DNA of 64,000 nucleotides, taken from Paraphoma chrysanthemicola. Its lineage: Eukaryota > Ascomycota > Dothideomycetes > Pleosporales > Phaeosphaeriaceae. Under the pieces are notes generated by a model. The model ran no database searches. It saw only the letters and a program-made list of their open reading frames with translations, and was not told where the DNA came from. The stretch lies in assembly GCA_020744225.1 (NCBI GenBank), contig JAGMWG010000004.1:558001-622000 (forward strand), read 5' to 3'. Position 1 is the first letter of the stretch. Each line of letters begins with the position of its first letter. Positions 33,402 through 43,246 of the stretch are shown in pieces. The position numbers and the translations under genes are program-made.

Positions 33402-35543
33402 ATAAGTAATACAGAAATAGATACTCTAACCTCTAGCGTAGCTAATAAGGCTGCTACTAGAGAACAAATCTCTAACAATTTCTATAGAGATTAAGCTATG
33501 CTCAAATCATAGATTATGTAATAGAACCTTTACTTCTATCTTTATAATACAATTAACAAGAATAATAAGATTACTAACGTAGTTACTACTATAAAAGAAA
33601 AGGCGCTTAACTAAGTAACTCTAAAACTTAAACGCTATTTTAACAGCAGCATATAAGACTTAGCTAACACCCAAATTGTTAAAGACTACGACAAGTTTAA
33701 AGAAGCTCTTAGAAAAGTATTCTCTATCGCTAAGGAACTAACTATCGCAGAAGATAAAATCTAACGCCTCTAACAGACCTAGTCTGTAGAAGACTACACT
33801 AATCTATTCTAATAGTATTCTAAACACATAGAATAGAACAATAAAGCTCTTATGTAAATATTCTAATAAGGCCTTAAGTTTAACGTCCGTAAAGAACTTA
33901 TGCGCAGCGTAGCTAATATTACTAGCTTAGACAATCTAATTAAGGAAGCTACTAGAATTAACAACAAACTACTTAAATTAGAATTAGAGACTAACACATT
34001 CACGCGCTAATAGAGCAAGCACAAGCAATTCTATAAACCTAAGAATTATAGGCCTAAGAAATAATTCTACTCTAAGAAGACACTAGAATACTATAGGTCT
34101 AGAGGAATAGAATTAATAGACGTTAACACTATTAAGTATAGAAAGCCTAGTAATAGTTACAAGAAACCTATACAAGGTAAATATAAGACTAGTATAAAGA
34201 AAATAAGAACCTGTTATAACTGCAGCAAACTAAGACATTTAGCAAAAAATTACTAAATAAAGAACAAAGTCGTTAAAACGATTAATATAATTAAGTACGA
34301 CTAGAATAGAGAAGAAATAGAATAGAATGTAGTATCTAATTCTAACAGAGATATACCTACTTTAGACGACAAAGAAGAACTCGTAATACTATTTTCTTGC
34401 CTAAACATCTAAGAAAAATCTAACCTAGAGCTACTAATTGCCTACGCTCTTACACTACACTCTAGAACAAAAGTCAAAACTACGTAAGACGACACTATAA
34501 CCCTAGCGCTAGAATTACTACCCTACTATTAGAACGTAACAAACTAGCTTATATATACTCTACCAAAAAGTCTAACGCTAAAACGCAAAAATACTACCCT
34601 AGCACAACTAAGAGATAGATACGCAACACCTATATATATATAAGAAAATAATAAAATATACAGGCACGACTAGAAATGCAAGCAGAATACGAAACTAAGA
34701 AAATAATTCTTCTAACTTAACCTAGAAAGTGAGAAATTCACAGAATTCACGACAAAAAACAGCTAATAGATCTAAGAGAGTTTTCTATAACTCCCTAATA
34801 TTATAAGAGAAATAAAGAAAGAAGCTAAAGAAAGAGTCTTCCTAGACTAGTGCTACGAAGCCATAAAATAATTACTAAATTAGGCAAAAATAGCTAACAA
34901 CAGTTAAGCACTACTAGTACAACAAGATAAGGATTATAAGACGCCTCACGACTACGCACTTCTAAGAGAGAAGAAGAAGTCTTCTTAGTATAGTAACTAA
35001 TCTAAACAAAAATTAGAAGAAGAAGACTAGGTAACTAAAGAAAGTAAAGTATACGAAAATACTAAAAGAGTTAACAATAACTCTAATAACGTCGTTATTA
35101 CTCTAAGACTATTATATTTTATAGACCTAAAGAACCTACTCTACGCTAAAATAAGCTATACAGCTTATACACACAATTAGTGCCTAATACACTACTCTAA
35201 TAAGAAAGCAACAGAATAGTTTCTAACTAAAAAATCTAAGTGCAAATAGTAGTAGTTCGATTGCCCTAAGAATACGTGCAAATTCTACCTCTAAGACAAA
35301 CGAGCAATAGACACTTTCTTAGGCAGGAATACACAAAAAGAGTAGACGCTTAGAATCTTAATAGTTAATAAAGAATACCTTAACTAAATATAGTAACTAT
35401 GTATAAATAGAGACTATATTAAACACTAAGATAATAAAATTATAAACAAGTTTAACAGCAAAAAGTCTTTTTTAGACCTAAGTTAATAAATAAGTAGAAA
35501 TATAATAACATTAACTTAGTACTACTTAACAAACTCCTAATAA
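33402..35543 (+). pseudogene. A-old gag, RIP-inactivated
   Basis: Colinear with the intact gag at 43078-45240. The start codon has become ATA (33402), and many Gln and Trp codons have become stops. The zinc-knuckle region near 34205-34260 is still recognisable, and the T TTT TTA heptamer at 35468-35474 is unchanged. The frame ends at a TAA matching the intact gag stop. Confidence 0.85.
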
Positions 35544-38500
35544 AGATTAAGAAAGTAAAGATAAAAGTATTAATAGATTTAGAGTCTACAAGTAACTGTA
35601 TATTCTCTAACACAGTTAAACGAGCTAGCCTTAAGACTAAGTTAAAAGAAAATCTATGTTATATCTAAGTAGCTACTAAAGAAATAATGCTAGGACAGTT
35701 AGTTATAACGCACAAGACAACAACTAACATCTATATTAATAGATACTAAATAAAGGTAACTCTAGACGTTCTAAGCTTAGCTAGTAAAGACGTTATATTA
35801 GAGCTTTCCTAGTTAAAGAATGTAAACCCTAGAATAGATTAAGTAAACAATATACTATTCTTTAATAGACATGTAGCTGTATATAGACCTTAGCTTACGT
35901 ATAAGTAAAGTCTAGTAGTAAAAGAGAAAATAATAAATAAGATTACTTTAAATAAGACGCGCTATTAGAAAAATAGAGTAGTTAGCCTAATAGATAAAAT
36001 AAAAAAAGCTATACAGGTTACGAAGAAAGAAGACGTTCTTTTACTAGTTCTAAAGGTCTACTACTAATAGAGACACATATTTAAGAAACCTGCAGACTAA
36101 GCAGCGTTACTAGAACACAAACTATAGAATTATAAGATTAATCTAGAAGAAGGTAAAGAACTACTCTTCTTACTAATATACAGACTATTAGAACTTTAAC
36201 TAAAAGCAGTAAGAGAATATGTTAACAAAAACCTAGCTAAAGAATACATCTGCAAATTAGAATTACTAGTAGGATTTCTTATTCTCTTTGTACTAAAGAA
36301 GAATAGAAGTTTACAACTATGCGTTAATTATTGTAAGCTAAACGCGATAATACGAAAGAATAGGTACCTACTACTAAATATCTTAGAGCTACGAGACTAA
36401 CTCTTAAAAGCTAAGATATTTACTTTACTAGACTTACGCAATAGGTACTACTAAGTTAGAATTAAGAAGAGAGAAGAATAAAAAACAGCGTTCTAAACAA
36501 GATATAGCTACTACGAGTACTGCGTTATACTATTTAGATTAACTAATGCTCTTGTAATCTTTTAGGTATTAATTAATAATATACTAAGAAAGCACCTTAA
36601 TATATTTGTTATAGCTTACCTTAATAATATTCTTATATACTTAGAGAATAAGAAAGACTATAAAAAACACGTTAAGACAGTACTAGAATGCCTTAATAAA
36701 CATAACCTACGCCTAAAACTGTCTAAGTGTAGTTTTTACAAAGAAGAACTAGACTTCCTAGAATATATAGTAGGTATCTATAGAGTATAGATTAGTGAAG
36801 AAAAGATCTGTACTATTAAAGAATAGGCAGTACTAAGAAACGTTAAAGATATACAATCCTTTCTAGGATTTATAAACTTTAACAAGATATTTATTAAGAA
36901 CTACTCTTAAATTGCTATACTACTTACAAGACTTACACAAAAAGAAGTAATGTAAAGATAAGGTAAATTATAGTAGAAAGTATTTAAATAACTTAAATAA
37001 GTATATATAGAAGAACTAGTACTTAAGATATTTAAGCTAAATAAACTATTCTAGTTAGAAACAGACGCCTCTAACCTAGCAATAGGCGCTATATAAATAC
37101 AGCTACATAATAGGAAATAGTACCTAGTAGTATATTACTCTAAGAAATTTAGTAGAGTAGAAGAAAGATACAATATATACGATAAAGAACTACTTACTAT
37201 AGTAGAAGCACTTAAATACTAGAAGATCTACTTATATAGTAGCTCTGAGCTCGAGATCTTTATAGACTATAAAAACCTATAGTACTTTATAATAATAAAG
37301 GTACTTAATAGACAATAAGTTAAGTAGTTAGAGCTACTAAGAGAATATAAGTTTAAGATTACCTATACTCTAGGAAAAGATAATAGTAGGGCAGACGCTC
37401 TAAGCTAACGATACAACATTGCAGGCACAAAAACAATTAAGAAAGATACTATTCTTAAGACTAATAATAATAGATCCCTTAGTGCTGCAATTAAAGTTAA
37501 CAATATTATAATAATTACTATTAAAGTTCCTAAGGAACTACAGGAAGCTATTATCTAAGATTATTATAATAACTTAATTTATAGATACTTAGAAGTATTA
37601 CGCATAATAGAAATAATATAGTGTAACTACAGCTTTAAGAATATAAAAGATAAGATAAGCGCTTATATTAAAAAATGCGCTAACTATTAGAAAAATAAGT
37701 ATAGTACGCACGCACTATACAGAGAAATGTAAGCCCTAGAAATACTAGACAAACTATAGACTAATATCTTAATAAATTTTATTACAGAACTACTAGAATT
37801 ATAAGACCCTATAACTAATGTTATATACGACGCTATACTAGTAGTTATAGATAGGTTTACTAAAGTAATAGAAGTAATACTCTTTAAAAGGGATTATACA
37901 GCAAAACAATTAGGCTATGTTATTAATAACAGAGTAATCTACTACTATAGTATTCTAAAGATAATTATAAGTAACTAAGATAAGCTGTTTACATTAAATT
38001 ATTAGGCTACGCTTATAGAAGTAATTAGTACCTAAAGAAAGCTATCTACAGTATACTATCTAGAAACTAATAGATAAATAGAAAGAACAAATAGAACACT
38101 TAAGGCCTACCTATAAACTTACCTAACTCTAAAACAAGATAACTAGGTATTGTTATTACCTACAGCACAATTAGCGCATAATAACAAAATATTAGAGTTA
38201 ATAGAAAGAATACTGTTCTTTACTAACTATAGAAGATACCCGCACCTCTTTAAAAGAACGTTACCTAGCCTAAATACTAAAGCTGCACTACAGATAGTAG
38301 AGAAAATTAAGAAAACGCATAAAGAAATGCGAGACTGCATTAAGAAGGTATAACGCTAAAGTATCTTATATACTAACAAAAAACAAAAAATAGCTTCTTA
38401 GCTAAAAAAGAGAGATAAAGTGTACTTACTTACTAGAAACTTACAAACTAAATAACTAAGTAAGGGACTAGATTACGTTAAAGTTAGACTGTTTTTAGTT

Positions 38501-38560
38501 CTTAAGAAAAATAGCCCTATAATATATATATTAGATCTACTTAAGAACGTAAAAGTATAC

Positions 38561-38565
38561 TCTAG
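38561..38565 (+). repeat. target-site duplication of A-new, left copy (TCTAG)
   Basis: TCTAG directly precedes the left LTR and is repeated at 45760-45764 after the right LTR. A 5-bp duplication is typical of Ty3/gypsy integration. The site lies in A-old pol. Confidence 0.93.
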
Positions 38566-39067
38566 TGTGAAGAGACCTAAAGTTGGAAGCGGGCTTCGTG
38601 TGCTTGAGGTTCTACGGTTGGTTCTCGGGGATGGAGTGTCAGGGAGAATCGGACGGGATTGCTGATGAGACAGATCGAGGGAACGATGATCAAGAGCAGG
38701 GAGGTGCACTGATGCAGATAGAGGGGACTATGAGTCGAGTGCGAATAGTAACCAGTTGTAGATTGAATACTAAGTTGAACACAATGAGCCATAGGAGCTC
38801 ATTGTCTGTGTCTATATACTAGGAGAGGCTGGGTAACTGAGCACGTCGTGCTCAGTTGATCAGTATGATCAGTGCTGCTCAGTGCTCAGTCTGCTCAGCT
38901 TGCTCAGTACCTAACATGGTCTAGCGTACTGATCAAGTCACGTGACCTGCAGCCCTGCGGCGCAGCATCGATGGTTGGTTTCCATGAGCTTCTTGTCAGC
39001 AACCCGTCAGCGTCTGATTGGAGTACAATTAGCTGCTTCCGGTCTGCTTCCTGAGGCAACCGTAACA
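38566..39067 (-). repeat. 3' LTR of A-new
   Basis: 502 bp, identical by eye to the LTR at 45258-45759. It contains the palindrome CTGAGCACGTCGTGCTCAG (38837-38855), followed by a run of CTCAGT/ATCAGT units to about 38910. Confidence 0.95.
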
Positions 39068-39085
39068 CTATCCCCTCCTCCCTTC
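39068..39085 (-). other. polypurine tract of A-new
   Basis: Read on the minus strand, the 18 nt before the 3' LTR are GAAGGGAGGAGGGGATAG. This is the expected primer site for plus-strand DNA synthesis and confirms the element's orientation. Confidence 0.85.
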
Positions 39086-39125
39086 GAGACTCGTCCTCGA
39101 GTCACGTGATCGTGGCTTAGCCTGC

Positions 39126-39132
39126 TTTATAA
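39126..39132 (+). promoter_or_regulatory. TATA-like element for the opposite-strand gene
   Basis: TTTATAA lies 51 bp upstream of the start codon at 39183, on the strand opposite to gag-pol. Just upstream are CTCGAG and CACGTG palindromes (39090-39112). Together they look like a dedicated promoter between the LTR and the gene. Confidence 0.5.
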
Positions 39133-39182
39133 CCGAGTGGTGCCCGCGTCATAAGAGGCCGTCAGCCTTCGTTCGTTCCATC

Positions 39183-39785
39183 ATGCCCAAGCAGCCCACT
39201 TCACGACCCAAGAAACCTCCGGCTGAAAGTACCTTGCGACGTTACGACCTTGCGGATTTTATTGACGTTTTTGGCGAAGAGATGGTGCAGAAATGTTCGA
39301 CTTGTGTTGCGAAGAACCGCGTTTGTCGGGTTCATGTTCGTTCGGGGAAATGCAACGTCTGCAATCGACTCGGCCAGCGCTGCGACGTTAAGGTCACGCA
39401 ATCCGAATTCAAGCGGCTGGCGGCGGAGAAGGAAAAGTTAAAGAAACAAATACAAGAATCGCGCGATAAGCAGGAAGCTGCTTTCAAGGCGCATGAGGCG
39501 GCCCTTGAGGAGTTGCGTGTCGCGCGAGCGAAAGAAGAGCGGTTACGGCAACAAATGGATTTGTTGGATCGTCGCGCTGACGATGCGATTGCCGTGGAGG
39601 AGCGAAATATCCAGGAACTGGAGGAACAGGAGGCTACGGAGACCATGACGTTCGATGGTCCTTCCGCTGGTTTATCTTTGCAGTTGTCGCCTACCACTTG
39701 GGGAGCCTTTGAGGGGTTCCCTCTGGATTTCTGGGAGTCGGAGGACGCTGGTGGTGTCGTACCGGTAGTTGGCGTTGATTCGTGA
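39183..39785 (+). CDS. element-encoded Zn2Cys6-like zinc-cluster coiled-coil protein, opposite strand to gag-pol
   Basis: 200 aa, intronless. Residues about 38-68 contain six cysteines spaced CX2CX6CX8CX2CX6C (from KCSTCVAKNRVC to CNVCNRLGQRC). This fits the Gal4-type Zn(II)2Cys6 DNA-binding cluster, including the final CxxCxxxGxxC shape. Residues about 75-155 are a charged coiled coil that could dimerise. The tail is acidic and aromatic (FPLDFWESEDAGG), as in activation regions. The N-terminus is basic and Pro-rich. The gene lies tail-to-tail with pol: its TGA ends 3 bp from the pol stop. It carries its own TATA-like element. A decayed copy at the same place in A-old shows it is a family trait. 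Role inferred: a DNA-binding regulator of the element or host. Alternatively it is a zinc-binding structural protein. Confidence 0.8.
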   Translation: MPKQPTSRPKKPPAESTLRRYDLADFIDVFGEEMVQKCSTCVAKNRVCRVHVRSGKCNVCNRLGQRCDVKVTQSEFKRLAAEKEKLKKQIQESRDKQEAAFKAHEAALEELRVARAKEERLRQQMDLLDRRADDAIAVEERNIQELEEQEATETMTFDGPSAGLSLQLSPTTWGAFEGFPLDFWESEDAGGVVPVVGVDS

Positions 39786-39787
39786 GG

Positions 39788-42700
39788 TTAGTAGTTGGGA
39801 TTTCGTTTTGTCTTTTTCCAGTACTCTTTGATGCGTTGTTTGCAGTTTTGGAGGTTGTGTTCTGGTTCCCAAGTGTTCTCCGTGCTGTCGTATCCTAACC
39901 ATTTGACTAGGTATTCTCGCAGCTTGATCTGCTCGGTGTCTCGGTGGTCTAGGATTTTCTCGACTTCGAACTCGTTTTCTTCTTCGGTTGCATAGCGAAA
40001 GGTTTGCTGTAGCGGTGTGTTGGGGTCGGCTGGTTCCAGTAATTTGACGTGGAACCTTGGGTGTACTTTTGCGTCCTTGGGTAGATCCAATGTATATGTT
40101 ACAGGGCCATTTTTCTTGAGAACTAAAAACGGTCCGACTTTGACGTGATCTAGTCCCTTGCTTGGTCGTTTGGTTCGTAAGTTTCTGGTGAGTAGGTACA
40201 CTTTATCCCCCTTTTTTAGCTGAGGAGCCGTTTTTCGTTTTTTGTTAACATATGAGATGCTTTGGCGTTGTGCCTTCTCAATGCGGTCTCGCATTTCTTC
40301 GTGTGTTCTCTTGATTTCTTCCGCTGTCTGTAGTGCGGCTTCGGCATTTGGGCCGGGTAGCGTTCTTTCGAAGAGGTGCGGGTGTCTTCCGTGGTTGGCG
40401 AAGAACGGTGTTCTTCCCGTTGACTCTGATATTTTGTTGTTATGCGCCAATTGCGCTGTAGGTAACAACGATACCCAGTTGTCTTGTTTCGGCGTTAGGT
40501 AAGTTCGTAGGTAGGCCTTGAGTGTTCTGTTTGTTCTTTCCGTTTGTCCATCGGTTTCCGGATGGTATGCCGTAGATAGCTTTCTTTGGATGCCGATTGC
40601 TCCCATGAGCGTGGCCCAATAGTTTGATGTGAACAGCTTATCTCGGTCGCTTATGATTGTCTTCGGAATTCCGTGGTAGCGGATTACCCTGTCGTTGATG
40701 ACATGGCCTAATTGTTTTGCCGTGTAATCCCTCCTGAAGGGTATTACTTCTATTGCTTTAGTGAACCTGTCTACGACTACTAGTATAGCGTCGTAGATGA
40801 CGTTGGTCACGGGGTCCCGTGATTCTGGTAGTCCTGTGATGAAATCCATTGAGATATCGGTCCATGGTTCGTCTGGTATTTCCAGGGCTTGCATTTCTCC
40901 ATATGGTGCATGTGTGCTGTGCTTATTTTTCTGACAGTCAGCGCACTTCTTGATGTAAGCGCTTATCTTGTCCTTCATGTTCTTGAAGCTGTAATTGCGC
41001 TGTATCATTTCCATGGTGCGTGATGCTCCTGGGTGTCCGTGGATCGGGTCGTCGTGATGATCTCGGATGATGGCTTCTTGTAGTTCCTCAGGAACTTCGA
41101 TGGTAATCATCATGATATTGTTGACTTCGATTGCAGCACTAAGAGATCCATCGTTATTGGTTTTGAGGATGGTGCCTTTCTCGATCGTTTTTGTGCCTGC
41201 AATGTCGTATCGTCGGCTTAAGGCGTCTGCCCTGCCGTTGTCTTTTCCTGGGGTATAGGTGATCTTGAACTTGTGTTCTCCCAGTAATTCTGACCATCTG
41301 ACTTGTCGTCTGTTGAGTACTTTCGTCGTTGTGAAGTACTGTAGGTTCTTATGGTCTGTGAAGATCTCGAGCTCGGAGCTGCTGTGCGAGTAGATCTTCC
41401 AGTGTTCGAGTGCTTCTACTATAGCAAGTAGTTCTTTGTCGTGCACATCGTATCTTTCTTCTGCTCCACTGAACTTCTTGGAGTAGTATGCTACCGGGTG
41501 CCATTTCCCATCGTGTAGCTGTGTCCATGTAGCGCCCATTGCTAGGTCAGAGGCATCTGTTTCTAACCGGGATGGTTTGTTTGGCTCAAACATCTTGAGT
41601 ACCGGTTCCTCTATGCATGCCTGCTTGAGTTGTTCGAACGCTTTCTGCTGTGATTCGCCCCATCTCCACGTTACTTCTTTTCGTGTAAGTCTTGTGAGTG
41701 GTATGGCGATTTGGGAGTAGTTCTTGATGAACGTTCTGTTGAAGTTGGTAAATCCTAGAAAGGATTGTACATCTTTAACGTTTCTTGGTACTGCCCATTC
41801 TTTGATAGTGCGGATCTTTTCTTCGCTGATCCGTACTCCATGGATGCCTACCGTGTGCCCTAGGAAGTCCAGTTCTTTCTTATGAAAACTGCACTTGGAC
41901 GGTTTTAGGCGTAGGTTGTGTTTGTCGAGGCATTCTAGTACCGTCTTGACGTGTTTTTCGTGGTCTTCCTCATTTTCCGAGTATATGAGGATATCGTCAA
42001 GGTAAGCTATGACAAACATGTCAAGGTGCTTTCTTAGTACGTTGTTGATTAGTGCCTGAAAGGTTGCAGGAGCGTTGGTTAATCCGAATGGCATAACGCA
42101 GTACTCGTAGTGGCCATATCTTGTTCGGAACGCTGTCTTCCATTCTTCTCCTTTCTTGATTCTGACTTGATAGTACCCATCGCGTAAGTCTAGCGAGGTG
42201 AAGATCTTGGCTTTCGAGAGTCGGTCTCGTAGCTCTGAGATGTTTGGTAGTGGGTATCTATTTTTTCGTGTCATCGCGTTTAATTTGCGATAGTCGACGC
42301 ATAGTCGTAAACTTCCATCTTTCTTTGGTACGAAGAGGATGGGAAACCCTGCCGGTGATTCCGATTCGCGGATATATCCTTTGGCCAGGTTTTCGTCGAC
42401 GTATTCCCTTACTGCTTTCAGTTGGGGTTCCGATAGTCCGTATATCGGTAAGAAGGGTGGTTCTTTGCCTTCTTCTAGATCAATTTTGTGATCCCATGGT
42501 TTGTGTTCCGGTAACGCCGCTTGATCTGCGGGTTTCTCAAACATGTGTCTCCATCGGTGGTAGACCTTCGGAACTAGTGAAAGAACGTCTTCTTTCTTCG
42601 TAACCTGCATGGCCTTTTTCATTTTGTCCATCAGGCCGACCGCTCTGCTTTTCTGGTAGCGCGTCTTATTCGAAGTGATCTCGTTTATCATCTTCTCTTC

Positions 42701-43246
42701 TACCACTAGACTCTGCTTGTGCGTAGGGTGAGGTCCATGTGCGGCCACATGTCCGTCGAAGGATAGTGTGTTGTTTACCCAGTCTATTCTGGGGTTCACA
42801 TCCTTTAACCAGGGAAGCCCTAATATGACGTCTTTGCCGGCCAAGCTTAGAACGTCTAGGGTTACCTTCATCCGGTATCCGTTGATGTGGACATCGGTCG
42901 TTGTCTCGTGCGTAATGACTGACTGTCCTGGCATTGTTCCTCCGGTAGCTACTCGGACGTGACATGGATTTTCTTTTAACTTGGTCTTGAGGCCAGCTCG
43001 TTTGACCGCGTCGGGGGATATGCAGTTGCCTGCGGATCCCGAATCCATCAATGCTTTCATCTTCACTCCCTTGATCTTTATTGGGAGTTTGTTGAGTGGT
43101 GCTGAGTTAATGTCGTTGCACTCCCACTCGTGGGTTGATTTGGGTCTAAAAAAGACTTCTCGCCTTCGAATCCGTTTGCAATTTTGTCGTTTCGGTGTCT
43201 GGTGCAATCTCTGTTCATGCATAATTGCCATATCTGGTTGAGGCAT
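39788..43246 (-). CDS. pol: A-new Pol polyprotein (protease, RT, RNase H, integrase, chromodomain)
   Basis: 1152 codons from the first ATG. The frame is -1 to gag and is probably entered at the slippery site 43153-43147. Domains by residue from that ATG: protease with KALMDSGSAG (about 63-72); reverse transcriptase with AYLDDILIYS (about 412-422); RNase H with ETDASDLAMGA (about 560); integrase HHCC zinc domain (H..H..CADC, about 735-775); integrase core (SMDFITG near 800, SDRDKLFTS near 860, YHPETDGQTERTNR near 890); C-terminal chromodomain (VEKILDHR..LREYLVKWLGY..NTWEPE, about 1090-1140). The domain order RT-RNase H-IN plus the chromodomain place it in the chromovirus branch of Ty3/gypsy. 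All core residues are intact, so the enzyme set looks functional. Confidence 0.95.
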   Translation of the reverse strand: MPQPDMAIMHEQRLHQTPKRQNCKRIRRREVFFRPKSTHEWECNDINSAPLNKLPIKIKGVKMKALMDSGSAGNCISPDAVKRAGLKTKLKENPCHVRVATGGTMPGQSVITHETTTDVHINGYRMKVTLDVLSLAGKDVILGLPWLKDVNPRIDWVNNTLSFDGHVAAHGPHPTHKQSLVVEEKMINEITSNKTRYQKSRAVGLMDKMKKAMQVTKKEDVLSLVPKVYHRWRHMFEKPADQAALPEHKPWDHKIDLEEGKEPPFLPIYGLSEPQLKAVREYVDENLAKGYIRESESPAGFPILFVPKKDGSLRLCVDYRKLNAMTRKNRYPLPNISELRDRLSKAKIFTSLDLRDGYYQVRIKKGEEWKTAFRTRYGHYEYCVMPFGLTNAPATFQALINNVLRKHLDMFVIAYLDDILIYSENEEDHEKHVKTVLECLDKHNLRLKPSKCSFHKKELDFLGHTVGIHGVRISEEKIRTIKEWAVPRNVKDVQSFLGFTNFNRTFIKNYSQIAIPLTRLTRKEVTWRWGESQQKAFEQLKQACIEEPVLKMFEPNKPSRLETDASDLAMGATWTQLHDGKWHPVAYYSKKFSGAEERYDVHDKELLAIVEALEHWKIYSHSSSELEIFTDHKNLQYFTTTKVLNRRQVRWSELLGEHKFKITYTPGKDNGRADALSRRYDIAGTKTIEKGTILKTNNDGSLSAAIEVNNIMMITIEVPEELQEAIIRDHHDDPIHGHPGASRTMEMIQRNYSFKNMKDKISAYIKKCADCQKNKHSTHAPYGEMQALEIPDEPWTDISMDFITGLPESRDPVTNVIYDAILVVVDRFTKAIEVIPFRRDYTAKQLGHVINDRVIRYHGIPKTIISDRDKLFTSNYWATLMGAIGIQRKLSTAYHPETDGQTERTNRTLKAYLRTYLTPKQDNWVSLLPTAQLAHNNKISESTGRTPFFANHGRHPHLFERTLPGPNAEAALQTAEEIKRTHEEMRDRIEKAQRQSISYVNKKRKTAPQLKKGDKVYLLTRNLRTKRPSKGLDHVKVGPFLVLKKNGPVTYTLDLPKDAKVHPRFHVKLLEPADPNTPLQQTFRYATEEENEFEVEKILDHRDTEQIKLREYLVKWLGYDSTENTWEPEHNLQNCKQRIKEYWKKTKRNPNY

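Noticed and set aside
38150..38353. 67-codon open frame inside A-old
   Set aside because: It is a surviving piece of the integrase region of A-old pol (LLPTAQLAHNNKI), not a separate gene.
38577..39054. Open frames of 60-80 codons inside the A-family LTRs (both copies)
   Set aside because: They are present only because the LTRs are identical. They cross the TATA and repeat region, have no start context, and are not preserved in A-old.
39780..39800. GGTTAGTAGTTGGG, resembling part of fungal 5S rRNA
   Set aside because: It coincides with the end of pol and the stop of the opposite-strand gene. The rest of a 5S rRNA is absent on both sides.
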